Assembly: GCA_944472155.2 (NCBI GenBank)
Contig: OX235271.1
Span: forward strand, 95,059,256 to 95,123,255
Direction of reading: 5' to 3'
DNA: 64,000 nucleotides
Source of the DNA: Trichobilharzia szidati
Lineage: Eukaryota > Platyhelminthes > Trematoda > Strigeidida > Schistosomatidae
Part shown: positions 20,991-32,744 of the stretch, one piece after another
How positions within the stretch are numbered: position 1 is the first letter of the stretch
How the letters are laid out: each line of letters begins with the position of its first letter
The notes under the pieces: generated by a model
What the model saw: the letters and a program-made list of their open reading frames with translations, nothing else
Told to the model about the DNA's origin: nothing
The model's database searches: none
Program-made: the position numbers and the translations under genes

Positions 20991-21443
20991 CGGTTGCAGA
21001 AGTTTAGGCGTATGTCGGCTTGGATTCAAAACAGGATCACATGAGTAGTTGGTGAGCATCTTACCAGTGAACTCTGCCTTTTTCACGTATATTCATCTAA
21101 TTACCCTATAAGTGGTTAATCATTTTAACATCATTCCGGACCTATGTTACCTATAGTTCCTGTCAATTACATTTTTTCACCAGGTAGAAAGTATGTCCAA
21201 GTCTTTTATGTAATTTGTATTGTTCACGTTGTAGCTAGCTGAGATGAAAACACGAAATAATAAAGAATGAGCACATTTCATCCTGGAACATATGTCCTTC
21301 TTGCCTTACTTAAGCTTGATATTAGTGTTTATTCTCCTCTGTTTTGACTGGACGAGAATAACGAAAATCCTATAAGTATGTGAATATTTTCTTCATTCGC
21401 ATATACAACAACAAAAACTGTGAACATAAAATATTGTCAATAT

Positions 21444-21739
21444 GTTTTAATTGAATTTTAGATTTTCCCATCGGTTGATTGGACCGAAGTGCTCGGTCTC
21501 AGGTTGACATGTCGGCTTCTTGAGCAGATGCTTCGATGATGTCTGGGCATTTAATTAGTATTTAATTGGTGGATGGTGACTAGCACTGGAATCCAGGATG
21601 CTCATTTCTTCCTACTTGGGACTCGTCAGCTGGATGTACCTGCATTTCTCAGTGAGTGATGATGTCCCCACCGAGGCTCGAACCTAAATAGGACGAAATG
21701 GGCATCCTGGATTCCACTGCTAGTCACCATCCACCAATT
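21444..21739. mobile_element. Smalpha-like hammerhead SINE in foldback form, 15-bp TSD
   Basis: Perfect TSD aaatattgtcaatat at 21429-21443 and 21740-21754. The minus-strand left arm holds the Smalpha signature (tagtcaccatccaccaatta complement, hammerhead, tRNA-like gaggctcgaacc complement). From 21685 the sequence flips and repeats the hammerhead 3' half on the plus strand: taaataggacgaaatgggca, then tcctggattccactgctagt. The palindrome is therefore partial, with a 5'-shortened right arm. Confidence 0.85.
21592..21640 (-). ncRNA. Hammerhead ribozyme, Smalpha type
   Basis: The minus strand shows stem I atccag/ctggat, core CUGACGA, stem II GUCC with partner GGAA (last pair lost), GAAA and short helix III tgagca. 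The cleavage triplet is auc before ctgg. This matches the published schistosome Smalpha hammerhead layout. The stem II mismatch probably weakens activity. Confidence 0.8.
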
Positions 21740-21754
21740 AAATATTGTCAATAT

Positions 21755-22525
21755 ACTCATACATGAAAGATGTCGCTGCATGTTGCAGCATTTTAGTCAA
21801 TGATTGGAAGAAAATAAGACTTTCTCTGTTGGCAGACAATAAAAAAAATCTTTACAAATATATCGAAATGTGAATTTAACAACCTGGTAGTTTCACAAAC
21901 TGTTTAGTTATCGTTGACCCATATAAAAACAAAAAACACAGCTTAATCACAATGTGTATTCACTATTATGTTCCACTCTATTCATAATACATGATTCATT
22001 TCATGTTAATTTATCATAAACAAACAATAGGAAAGTTGTTTACCATTGTGTGTTGTGCTAGTTAGTTTAATGGCTACAATGTTTACCTGATCGAAAGATT
22101 TTGATCAACATTCACAATAATAATAATAATAACAATAATATAAGTATATGTCCCCATCTGTTTATGTACATGAACGAATGATTCGACCACTAATTTCCTT
22201 AATTTATATTCATCAGAGAAAATCTCTAATATCCTATTAACTGTAAGCTTACCTCTCAACTATAATCCATCTAGAAATATAGAAATCTATCCATGTTTAC
22301 CCACTGATCTAGTTGCTTATATTGTAGAAAGGTCGTTATGTTCTGCATGGATTTTAAAACCCGAAATCTTATGCAAATATTAGCTGACTATAAATGAACA
22401 AATCATCATGAATTAAGCATAAGTTATATTTTAAAATATATTCATGATATATACGACCTTAAGGTGAAGAAAAATTAGGCTTAAACTCATAGTTGTATCG
22501 AGTTTATTCCATATGCTTAAAGCAT
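21755..22525. other. Intergenic sequence with (AAT)n and (TA)n tracts
   Basis: An (aat)n tract at about 22118-22140 and otherwise unremarkable AT-rich DNA. No gene recognised. Confidence 0.4.
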
Positions 22526-22529
22526 ATCG

Positions 22530-23750
22530 CCAAATTACGGATCATCATTGAACAAAGCTTGGAATGGCAGTCACCTCTCTATCTCAACTTCATCGACTTT
22601 AAAAAGGCCTTCGACAGCGTCGATCGAGAGGTGATTTGGAAACTACTTCGCTACTACGGGGTGCCACCGACAATTAAACATCTCATCCAACAGCTGTACC
22701 ACAATGCTGCATGCCAAGTAATCCACAACGAGAAACTTACGGAATCCTTCGAAGTAAAGATGGGAGTAAGACAAGCTGGCTGCCTACTATCGCCAATGAT
22801 TTTCCTGATTGCAGTGGACTGGATAATGCGACAAACAGCGGGCAATGAGGAAACAGGCATAAAATGGAACCTCACAAAAAACTTGGAGGATCTGGACCAC
22901 GCCGATAATATATGTCTGATTTCCCACAAACTGGAAGATGTGCAAGCGAAAAGCAACAAGTTGGTAGAAGAAGCATCCATAGAAGATAGGACTTCAGGTG
23001 AAAATAGAGAAAACAGAGGTGATGAAGATTCCTGGCCAACACCACCAACAGCAACAACAACAGACAACAATCACCATAAATGGGAGGAACCTGAAAGAAA
23101 CAACCTCTTTCACCTACCTGGGAAGCATCGTTTCAACTACAGGTGAGCGAAACTGACGAGGATATCAAAGCAGGAATCGGGAAAGCAAGACAAGCTCGCA
23201 CTACCCTCAAGTCTGTGTGGAGGTCAACAACACTCAGCATCAAAAATAAGATCCGGATTTTCAACTCCAATGTGAAGTCAGTGCTAATATACGGATCAGA
23301 GACTTGGCCAGCGCGTCATAAAGAGCATCTCAAACAAACTACAGACCTTCATTAACAGCTGGTTGTCTTCGCTCAATACTTAAGATCAGATGGCTAGGAA
23401 ATATCAGCAACAGAGATCTCTGGCAATGAGCGAACCAACCAGGAACCAATTGTGAAACAAACAGGCAGGAAGAAATGGAGATGAACTGGCCATACTCTGA
23501 GGAAACCATCAAGTGACGTCACACGCCAAGCCATCGCTCGAGTGGAACCCGAGAGAATGGGAAGCGGCGCGTTGGTTGTCAGTGCAAGGGTGACTTGGAG
23601 GAGGTCATGTGAAGAGGAGATGAAGGTGTGTGGGCAGACTTGGAGCCAGGTGAAAACTCTAGCAGAGAACCGAACGCAGTGGAGACGCACGGCTGAAGTC
23701 CCATGTTCCTCTAGGAATTAAAGGTTACAATAATAATAATTATTATTATA
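22530..23750 (+). mobile_element. RTE/SR2-like retrotransposon with RT motifs A, B and broken C
   Basis: The plus strand includes motif A LNFIDFKKAFDSVDREVIW, motif B GVRQAGCLLSPMIFLIAVDW (one inserted Ala) and motif C DLDHADNICL, where FADD has become HADN and an essential aspartate is lost. It continues with KLEDVQAKSNKLVEEAS, a shifted frame with FTYLGSIVSTT, then IRIFNSNVKSVLIYGSETW, and ends gttcctctaggaattaaagg with (aat)n. The endonuclease domain is missing. Confidence 0.93.
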
Positions 23751-24190
23751 ATAAAGCGTCCTTAGGAGACAATCAAGAGTGTTTAATGCAGCATGAATAC
23801 AAGAACTCATGTTCAGTTAGTCCTCAGTTATTCTTGACACATGTCTATCCAGACATAAAAACAAGAGCGAACCGTTCAGCACATAGACTCTTTTCAGTGA
23901 ATCAGGGGCTTAGATATTTGTATATACAGACAAAACTTCTATTCTTAATTTTACCTTAGGTATAATTCCAAGCTCAACTGTTATTAGTATTACTTTTGAC
24001 ATTTTTCGTATGAGATTCCTTAACATCATTTTATTAACAAATCTTTTGACCACACTCTTAACTTACAACATAATTTATTTTGATACTTTTTTCCGTACTT
24101 TGTCATGAGGATCAAATTGTTCTATACGCTTTTCATAGTAGCCAACTCTAGTATACACTTACTAATCTTAACCGCCCTACTCACAATTAT
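23751..24190. other. Intergenic sequence, nothing recognised
   Basis: AT-rich. No supported feature. Confidence 0.4.
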
Positions 24191-24194
24191 TCTG

Positions 24195-24775
24195 AAATTT
24201 CAAGCTTGATGAATGACTGATATCAGTTGGAGAATCATTAAAAACCAGACAGCACTGGACAGCTGTTCGACATTCACCGGGGTTGGAACACAGGACCTCC
24301 CAATTTCAAGTCAACCTCATAAATCATTCATCCATTGGGATCCGATTCAATGATCCATGAATTCTAAATTCCAACCAATATCATCAACGAGTATTTATCT
24401 TCACGCCCGAAAGGATGAACACCACTGCCATTGATGACTTCTCACTAGAACTTTAGAACACTTCGTCCTGTAGCCAGATACTAACGGGCACCCATATTGG
24501 TGGGTGATCGCACTTAAATCACAAACTGACACAAGTTGGAACTCATACACCGTTATGGGTCGGGTCCCATTAGATGAATCATCTACGAGCTTGCCTGGTA
24601 ACCGAAAGTTTCGAAACCTGGCCGTTCTTACTGATGAAGCACTCGAAACTAGGACGAAACAGCTATTCAGCAGTCTCTGATTTTCCAGTGGTTCTCTAAT
24701 CAATGTCAGCTCATGATCACACTCGAAGCAAATCGAATCCTTACAAGCTAACTCTCAAAAACTAACTCTTATTCT
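24195..24775. mobile_element. HH-SINE inverted pair, decayed
   Basis: Left arm on minus strand (gactgatatcagttggagaa at 24217 through the tgaattctaaattccaacc centre), right arm on plus strand (24520-24770) with tcgggtcccattagatgaat, a tRNA-like head, a disrupted hammerhead (ctgatgaagcac..aggacgaaacagc) and the 3' block gttctctaatcaatgtcagc. About 150 bp of asymmetric middle sequence separates the arms. Confidence 0.72.
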
Positions 24776-24814
24776 TGTGCTGTATGTGACAGGCTGAATG
24801 TACATACATACATT

Positions 24815-25050
24815 TTTTTTCTTCACGTTCCCCAGTGGAACATAGGGATTCAAGCTAGTGGCTTGAAGTTTCTGTAGCAGTGTTTTTTTACAGGATGGGG
24901 TTGCTAGACTCATGCCCAACCTTTCCTCTTCACCAGAATTATTAATGACTTAGCGGGGTAAAGGAGTGCGTCGGTCGGGGATCGAACGCCGGACCATGTG
25001 TATGGTTGGTGAGCGTCCTAACCGCTATGCCACCGAAGCACACACATACA
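24815..25050 (-). mobile_element. SINE-B copy with intact pol III boxes
   Basis: Minus strand: A-box-like tggcatagcggttagg, B box gcgttcgatcccc, body with gttgggcatgagtctagcaa, then gcttgaatccctatgttcca and end tggggaacg. About 230 bp. Related copies lie at 8845, 20590, 41310, 53345, 56300 and 61555. Confidence 0.8.
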
Positions 25051-26689
25051 TACAAGTAATTATATCTGCTTGCTGCTGTTCAGCTAAGTGAGTGAATTCG
25101 TCCAAAAGAAACCCTTCGCTGAACTACTTATTCTTTTCTCAATAATTCTCCTCCTTCTATGTATTCATAACTTCAAACACCATCTGTTTAGCTTCCAAAC
25201 TCATGCTTTATCATGTCATCATTGTTATTAGCTTCTTATACTAATGATCTGCGAACACGATTGTCGGATGAGATTTTGTTGAGTAATATGTTTGAAAAAT
25301 TGTAACTTTTTCTCAAAGTTATGTGCTTCGTAATTCAAACCCTTCAAATACACCTCATATTACATCTTATATGACATGTAAAATTCGGTGAAAGTGAGTT
25401 ATTTACAAGTTAGGTACCGTTTGGAATATACCTTAATATTCATAATAATATTAAATCTTAAACCCAATATTTTAAATCACTGCCTCGTCGTTATTAAGGT
25501 ATCCTATTTCAGAATGATCACTATGTCATATGATAATGTTTAATTGTGGAGAATTTCCTACAGCGGAGGTTTTTCAGGAACTAAAGTCCTGTTAGAGTCG
25601 ATCAATGTGGATTTACTTATATTTCAGATATGATTCAGATAGTATTCAGTCAGTATCGATAACTGACAGACGTATGATCATTCGGTGTAGACATTATTGT
25701 ATAAAATCACTTGATGAGCATATCTGGTTTTCAAGTGAAGTATCCTCTATGAATACTCTATTATCACAGGGTTTTCGAAGGTACTCAAAGCTACATTTTA
25801 TCCACCTGTCAACATCAGAATCTGAAAGAAATTCACTAATCCTACTTTTTCAATTCATTGGATACTTTAATATCAAGAATTATTTCTTTTCCATTGTTTC
25901 TTCTAATCTTTTAATTGTCTAAATTGTGCAAAACCTCATTTTAAGGACCAGTCGTCTTCTAGTTTTGTGAATTCATTAAAAGAAACACCAAAGACGCCTT
26001 TTTCCTACTACAGGATAATAAATCTTCCTTTTAAAACTGATGTAAGAAAATGGTGACGGTATTATGTTTAAAAATGTATCAAGTACAATTATGGCACCAT
26101 CTTTACAATAAAATCAAAAATTAACGGTACACATGCAACAGTGTGTTTTAAAGAAAGTCTTTTAACTTTACATTCAAAAATTTTATTGTGGTGACTATTC
26201 AGGTTGTTAATGTTTAATGGAAAATAACAAAATGTACATTCACTTAAAGACACATGTGTAGTTAGAATGCGAATCGTAGGTGTGTTTGAGCTGAGTTTAA
26301 CATTTTGTTATTAGTCTACTGGTACATCTTATAGAAATCTCCGACAGTAGAGATGTGAGACTAGTAACTGAATCACTGATACTCGAGGTTGATAATCCAA
26401 AATTAGAGAATTATAAGAAATTCAGACGTAGCCCACCTGAAAGTTGTACACTAAATGGTTATTGTTGTTTTTTCTCTCAAGAAGGCAACATTTAAATACA
26501 GAACTTATCAACCGATTTCAAGACAGTCATGTGGCACACATAAGCTCTGCTGGTGGCTATCAGCAAACAGACTGAAGAGTAGATGAAACTTGTTGGTTTT
26601 CATCCATCGCTTAAAACTGTACTTCACTGGCCAATATCTTAGCTTACTCAGAACATAGAAATCTTGACTGACTGGTTTATTGTGATTTA
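25051..26689. other. Intergenic sequence, nothing recognised
   Basis: AT-rich. A 105-codon frame at 25605-25922 has no family resemblance. 26230-26350 shares a short phrase (ataagatgtaccag complement) with 60425 and may be an old repeat. Confidence 0.4.
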
Positions 26690-27060
26690 ACTGATTTTGG
26701 GTGAGATTATGAAATGACTTTAGTTAGAAAGCCACTGAATACCAGGGAGTATTGGACAGCCATTTCGTCCCAGGTTGGGACTCTTCAGCAGTAATCATTG
26801 GTGACCCAGCCAGTGGTTAAACTCATGACTTTTAAGTGATTCAGTGAGCCATTTAACCGTCCAGCCACCAAAATACAATCCAGTGATTCGCGAATTCTAA
26901 CTTCAGTCAGCTTGTGATAGTACACCATCTTCAACCGACGTGGTGGAATCCACAGTTGTTGGGTGTTGGGACAAAAAAGCTATCTGATTCTTCTTAGTTT
27001 TCAGCAGCTTTCTGATTGACTCCACCTTGTGACAAAATGTGATTTATTTGCCTATTTGTG
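26690..27060 (-). mobile_element. HH-SINE, minus-strand copy with intact hammerhead core
   Basis: Minus-strand order: tRNA-like head (degenerate), hammerhead, then family 3' block (agtggctttctaactaaag). Downstream, 26920-27040 contains a badly decayed reverse copy (gactccaccttgtgac end), suggesting an old inverted pair. Confidence 0.68.
26749..26794 (-). ncRNA. Hammerhead ribozyme, HH-SINE type
   Basis: The minus strand shows stem I uacug/caaua (one mismatch), core CUGAAGA, stem II GUCC-caaccug-GGAC fully paired, GAAA, helix III ugg/cug-like without a proper loop, cleavage triplet guc. All core nucleotides of the CUGANGA...GAAA consensus are present. Confidence 0.7.
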
Positions 27061-27289
27061 CCGTTCCTGAATAAGATTTTACTTCCAGTGTATAATTTCA
27101 ACCAGCTGGTTCACACCAGCCACTTCATCAGACCCTAGGAATACAGCTAACAATAAAATACGGTCTTATTATAAAAACATAATCTAAATAACAGCTTTAT
27201 GTGTACTAGATTGTAGTCACACAGGAGAACATGCCAAAGAAATGCTCTTAACGTCTAAAACAGCTAGTTGGACATTTCATTTATTCGTT

Positions 27290-27660
27290 GGAGGATTTCA
27301 TCATGAGCTGACATCATGCTGTATCCTACTGGTTACGGCAGGTTGAAGGTGAGGCAGTAACTCATCGAAGAAGACATTGCGAAGTGGTCGCGCTATGTCA
27401 TGAATTGGTATGAGTCAGAATTCATGCGTCGGCCATTGGATCGGGTCCCAGTGGCTTAATGGTCCAGGAGATAGTCTTGTAACCAGAAGGTCCTGGATTC
27501 GAACCGCCGTGTTTGGTGCGTACTGCTGAAGAGTCCTAAACCAGGAAGAAAAAGCTGTCCAGTATTCCCTGCAGGTTTTCGAATGGTTCTCTAACTGATG
27601 TCAACTCATGATGAAATCCTCCAACCAATCAAAACAAAACCAATACTTGAAAATTCATCC
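27290..27660. mobile_element. HH-SINE foldback with shortened left arm
   Basis: The left end gaggatttcatcatgagctg (minus-strand 3' end of the family) is only about 30 bp long. It then passes to a middle segment and a full right arm on the plus strand: cgggtcccagtggcttaatg, B box gattcgaac, hammerhead at 27519-27564, the block ggttctctaactgatgtcaa and the complementary end catgatgaaatcctccaacc. Confidence 0.72.
27519..27564 (+). ncRNA. Hammerhead ribozyme, HH-SINE type, weakened stem II
   Basis: Stem I guacug/caguau, core CUGAAGA, stem II GUCC against GGAA (one pair lost), GAAA, helix III aagcu, cleavage triplet guc. Confidence 0.6.
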
Positions 27661-28894
27661 ATTCAACAACTTCTATACAAAGAAAATATCCATACAGAGT
27701 TCTGCCAATACTAAAATCAATAGTATTAAATGAGTAAAGTACAACAAATAAATACTGAAACTTCCATAACTAATTCCACCTAGTTATGGGTGACCATTTA
27801 TGCACAAAGTGTAGTATGTTTTGTTACATTAGCTACAGTGTGGCTAGAAATTCTATAAAAATGTTTACTCGCAAAGACAAATCAATGAAGAATTTCAATG
27901 TGAAAAACAATTTTTACTGGATTCATATTTAATCCTGAAAGTTCTACTAGTCGCTGGGATATCATTAAATCAGCTTGAGTTCCAAACACGCCTAAGCATT
28001 TGTCACCAAACACGGAGAATTTCCAGACTGATTGTCTTCTAGCTGGATTTCACAGAAAACTGTTTTCAGCATGCTTTATGTGTAGAGAATACGAGTAAAT
28101 ATGACTTCTAGGTAAAGCAGTGAGGGAAACATCTACTGCATTGTATTCCTTTCAAAATGTGTACAGTTAAGATAATTAACTTTAAAAAATATTGACCTTA
28201 ATACATACATTTTTTTCCGATAATTCATGAGATTATGGATAAGAAAATAAGAGTATAATGGGAAATTTCGTAAGATACGCTAGTGAACACCATTCATCTT
28301 GGATAATGAAGAGAAACACAAGGGTGTCTTCAGCTCGTTGCGTGAACAACCGTCAAACTCAGTCCTTACAGCTCATGACGAGAAAACCTTCTACAAAATA
28401 CAGCTACATTCAAAAGGGATGCATCTGAGCATAACTAAACCACTAGCTGTGTCAAAGATCAAAACAATTGCATGTCCATAAAATTGTACTTAACCGTTTT
28501 CTTTGTTAAGAATATCATAAAGAGTTGAGTGTTATAGATAAATTTCCTGTTATGAAATCTTATATATGTTTTTTTCATCAACTGTCTATCTTCCTACCTT
28601 AAATCCGTAAGTAGATAGCGTAATTTCCTTTCATCGTTTTATGTATTTTGTTTTATAAATGGAATATTTTGCCTTCTTTTAAAATATGTTTGTGAACGTA
28701 CAGAGAAGTGAATTGCTTCATTGACAGAGGGTAAGAAGATAGTGAACTAGAAAAAAGTATTCACAGTAAGGTAGAATCGAATGATCCCCTTCCATCATCA
28801 TTCCATCTGACAGCTTAACAACGAGACCCCATGGCTAACTAGGTTATAATTTCAAAACAATCTAATGCACCACTTGTCATATAAATGTATATTT
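27661..28894. other. Intergenic sequence, nothing recognised
   Basis: AT-rich. A 60-codon frame at 28299-28481 has no recognisable relatives. Confidence 0.4.
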
Positions 28895-29000
28895 GTAGTG
28901 ATTGAGAACATTTGTAGCTCAGGTGAATGATATTAGTACAGTTGTGTTCTGTGGGCTGGATGGTTGACTCGCGAAGCCTTCAATGTTTTCAGCTCAAATT
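28895..29000 (-). mobile_element. PLE terminal-hairpin fragment
   Basis: Carries the complement of the PLE terminal segment seen at 6010-6128 (atttgtagctcaggtgaatg, then gtgttctgtgggctggatgg). The hairpin itself is mutated. Confidence 0.55.
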
Positions 29001-29049
29001 TCAATATGAAGTAAATTCATTTGAATTCTCCATGAATGACATAATTGTT

Positions 29050-30300
29050 TCTCTCCGACCAGAACAAGCTGGATTCAGGAAAGGCAAATCATGTTCTGAC
29101 CAAATTGCAACTCTACGCATCATCATCGAACAAAGCATGGAATGGCAATCAAACCTCTACCTCAACTTTATAGACTTTGAGAAGGCCTTCGACAGTGTTG
29201 ACCTAGAAGTAATTTGGAAACTACTCGAGTACTACGGCGTACCCGAAATATTCATCAACTTTATTCAACAGCTGTACGACAAAGGCACATGTCAAGTGAT
29301 CAACAACGGAAAACTCAGCGAAGCGTTTGGAGTAAACACAGTAGTCAGACAAGGGTGCTTATTATCACCAATAATATTCCTAATTGTGGTGGACTGGATT
29401 ATGCGTCAGACAGTGGGAAACGAGAAGACAGGGATATCCTGGACCGACCGACGTGAAGAATCTAGAAGACCTGGATTTCGCGCGTGGATGATTTACGTCT
29501 GATGTTACACAAAATCGAAGACTTACTAGCGAAAACCGACAAACACAGGACTGCAGGTGCACATAGACAAGACGGAGGTCATGAAAATAACCAATCAACA
29601 ACAACAACACCAACGGCAGCAACATCCAGCGCCAATCACCATCAACAGGAGGGATTTGAAAGAGGCTATTTCATTCACTTATCTAGCGAGCATTATCTCA
29701 ACTACAGGAGGAACGGACGAGGATGTCAAATCGAGAATCGGGAAGGCGAGAAACACATTCATCAACCTGAAACCAATCTGGAAATCTTCGTCACTCAACT
29801 CAGCGTCAACAACAAAATTCGGATTTTCAATACAAACGTCAAGTCAGTCAGTTCTCCTATACGGATCAGAAACTTGGCGAGTCACAAAGAATATTTACAC
29901 CAACAGTTTGTAGACCTTTATCAACAGCTGTCTTCGCTCTATACTGAAGATCAGATGGCTGGAAAGAATCACCAACAAGAAACTATGGGAACAACTGAAC
30001 AAAACAAGAACCAATCGCTCATCAAATATGCAGGAGAAAGTGGAGATGGATTGGACACTCACTGGCTGAGGAGGCCGTTGGGTGACATCACGCGTCAGGC
30101 CATAGCTCGAGTGGAACCCGAAGGGGAAGCGGTGAGTGGGACGTCAGTGCAAGAGTGACATGGAGGAGATCGTGTGAAGAGGAGTTGAAACAGTATGGAC
30201 TAACATGGATGCAGGTGAAAAGTATAGCAGAATGCAGAAGCAAGTGGAGACGTGTAGTTGAAGCCTTATGTTCCACTAGGAACCCAAGGGAACAATAATA
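29050..30300 (+). mobile_element. RTE/SR2-like retrotransposon, 5'-truncated, longest RT in the window
   Basis: Begins at LRPEQAGFRKGKSCSDQIAT, upstream of RT motif A, then LNFIDFEKAFDSVDLEVIW (A) and VVRQGCLLSPIIFLIVVDWI (B). Motif C is disrupted by a small insertion and frameshift (DFA..DDLRLM). Downstream segments in shifted frames include INRRDLKEAISFTYLASIIS and GSETWRVTKNIY. The 3' end is gttccactaggaacccaagg, then gaacaataataaacaat. RT palm geometry is recognisable. No endonuclease. Confidence 0.94.
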
Positions 30301-30409
30301 AACAATGATAATTTGATTTGTTTCCATCCTTTTTTGACTCGAAATTCGAATTTTTGTCATGTGACATTCGCGCTTATTTTACATACTAAGTATATGTTAA
30401 TACATATGT

Positions 30410-30962
30410 TGATTGCAGATTTTTTTGAGTACCAGGATTCTAGGAAATCCTTGGTTATTTTGATGTTTGCTTTGTTTAAGATTTTTTACACTTTTATCAT
30501 TCAAAAAGGTGTCCGGAGATGTCAACATGCATTGATATCAGAGAATGGAAATAATTTCTTTTGACAGCAAGTTTATGTACATGCAAGCAAAGATGAGTAG
30601 GAAGTCTAGTTTGACTAATGTAGTATTTTGCACAATTGTCGCAGTTTATCTAGTAGATGACGTCAACTCTTTCTTCTGTTGTTGTTAAGTCTTTGGGTTG
30701 ACGGAGTTTGGAATGAAGTGATTTTGTTGACTTGCAAGTGACGTGTATTCCAAAAGGTTTCTGCAGTTTTGCAGTGACTTCAGCAATGTTCTTCATGTAT
30801 GTTAGGACAATTTTCTTCATGCTTTCATCGGATGATATTCAGTTGGATGGTGGGGTTGAAAGGAATATAGATATCCATTTTTTTGGGAAAATGGTCACAA
30901 AATATTTCTCTTCTACTCTACTCAAGACAGAAGTGGTGCAGTGTGTCCTGGTTATCTTGAAT
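30410..30962 (-). pseudogene. Penelope-like element linker and GIY-YIG fragment
   Basis: The minus strand reads MKKIVLTYMKNIAEVTAKLQ, then GIHVTCKSTKSLHSKLRQPK, TEERVDVIY, a stop, INCDNCAKYYISQTRLPTHL and SLISMHVDISGHLFE. The C..C..YYI.QT block and ISMH.D..GH.F block are PLE GIY-YIG signatures, and the preceding segment is the usual linker. One in-frame stop precedes the nuclease. The RT is not present. Confidence 0.82.
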
Positions 30963-30965
30963 AAT

Positions 30966-31795
30966 GTGTTTATTATTATTTTTTCTTTTAGTTCCTAGAG
31001 GAACATAGGGTTTCAGCCGCACGTTTCCATTGCGTTCGGTTGTCTACCAACGTTTTCACCTGCCTCCAATTCTGCCCACATGCTTTCATCTCCTCTTCAC
31101 ATGACCTCCTCCATGTCACTGTTGGACGACCAACTAGCCGCTTCCACTTCGGGTTCCACTCTAGGGCCTGTCTTATGATGTCACTTTATGGTTTCCTCAG
31201 AGTATGTCCGTAGTGAGCCACTGTTTATCCTGTCCCTTCTTTCTGCCTTGAACTTCCATACAGGTTTGACTCCACACCGCTTACAGGCTGTTACAGTGCT
31301 TTTCAACGCTCGTCTTTTCGCTAGCGTTGATTTGTATCTCCGCCTTTTTCCTTATGATCTCAGTGAAGATATCCTTTGTATCCTGATTCTTCAGTTTTTG
31401 AGTATTGAACTTGACTTTTAGTCTATCTGCAGCTCCTGTTTCTTTGAAAGCTTTTAATTTGATTTGGAGTGTACCTTGTACGAAATACTGGTCTAAGAGG
31501 ACATCTGCTCCTCTTCTTACTTTTGTGTCCAGTAAGCTGCGTCTCCACTTCCTTGAGCAGCATTGAGATGAAGTCAATTTGGTTTTTGGTTCGCCCATCT
31601 GGTGACACCCATGTAGCCTTGTGGATATCTTTGTGCTTGTATACTCTACCGCCAATCACTAGTTCATTGAAAGCCCAGAAGTCAGCGAAGATTGTCTATA
31701 CAACTTCTTTTATGTACAACAGAGTTGTCGATCTTATGAGCTGCTTTTCTAATTCTCCTATACTTTTACTCCTGATTTAATGTCTGCTTCAGCAG
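30966..31795 (-). mobile_element. RTE/SR2-like element with endonuclease domain joined to the 3' tail (internal deletion)
   Basis: The 3' part (30966-31205) is the standard element end with (AAT)-type tail, tttagttcctagaggaacat. From about 31230 the minus strand instead encodes the end of the apurinic-type endonuclease: KDIHKATWVSPDGRTKNQID, then RRSLLDTKVRRGADVLLDQY. The expected catalytic SDHHL-like motif appears here as DQYFV. The whole RT is missing between these parts, so either one copy lost about 2 kb internally or two truncated copies abut. This is the only endonuclease sequence of the family in the window. Confidence 0.85.
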
Positions 31796-32740
31796 TCAGT
31801 ATCTTTTCACAACACTTGATAACTGAACTGGAAATATCTTATGAGGCATAAATTGAAGTCTGCACTGAAGAAGTTGTCTAGAAAGATAATTAAAGTCTTG
31901 CAAATAAACCATCCACCTCCTGGAACACAACTACGCGGATTTGTGTACAGTTGAATTTGTCTGAGCCACGTCTACGCGACACTGGTGATTCAGTCTCCTA
32001 TTCGTCATTCCAAATGGTTAAACTACAGTGTCAGTGTATCTCCACTATTATCTGCTTTATTGTATTTGTTTGTTTTCAGTTGCAAAGAACCTGGTGAAAT
32101 AAAAGAAAATTAATTCTAAAATTATCTGTGTTTATTATCACTAACAAATTTATAATCAGGTGTAATGTTGTATAACCTTTAAAGTATATACAGGAAAACG
32201 TGACCCTTGAATTAAAGTGGACTACCAAAACGGTAACAGTCAACTGGTAAACACAGAAATCAATAATCTACAGTCTAATTCATTGGTATTAACCTAAATC
32301 TATTGATTATATATTTTATAATGTAGTCAGTAAATCTGGTTATTTTTCACACTTACAATTTATCCCCTAAACAGTAATATTGATTTAGTTTTAACTTCCA
32401 AATTAATAAAAGCCTAAATTTGCAAATTTTTCGATTTGGTAAATTAAATTTATTTTTGTCTTTCTACTATGCAACTGATCACATCACATGATGCTTGAGT
32501 ATATTTCATCACTTCAGTTTGCAATTGCTGCGAATAAAACAATTTATACAACCACCAATGTGTTCTTGTTAAAAGGAAAAATGTTACTGTATTCGGTAAG
32601 AAGCATCAATAGATACTTGAGGGTAAGTGAACTAAATGGCAAGTCAGTCGCTAGACTGACAGCTGGAGCAGAATTGCAAGTTGATTAGCTGTCTGGTGTG
32701 CAGCTGATGAACAGTAGATTATTGCCACAAACTCTCCCAG
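31796..32740. other. Intergenic sequence, nothing recognised
   Basis: AT-rich without supported coding frame. Confidence 0.4.
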
Positions 32741-32744
32741 CCTA

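Noticed and set aside
25605..25922. 105-codon plus-strand gene
   Set aside because: No recognisable motif; composition and length are what AT-rich DNA gives by chance.
31281..31659. Host protein gene (124-codon and 78-codon overlapping frames)
   Set aside because: They encode broken pieces of the RTE endonuclease domain (ATWVSPDGRTKNQID).
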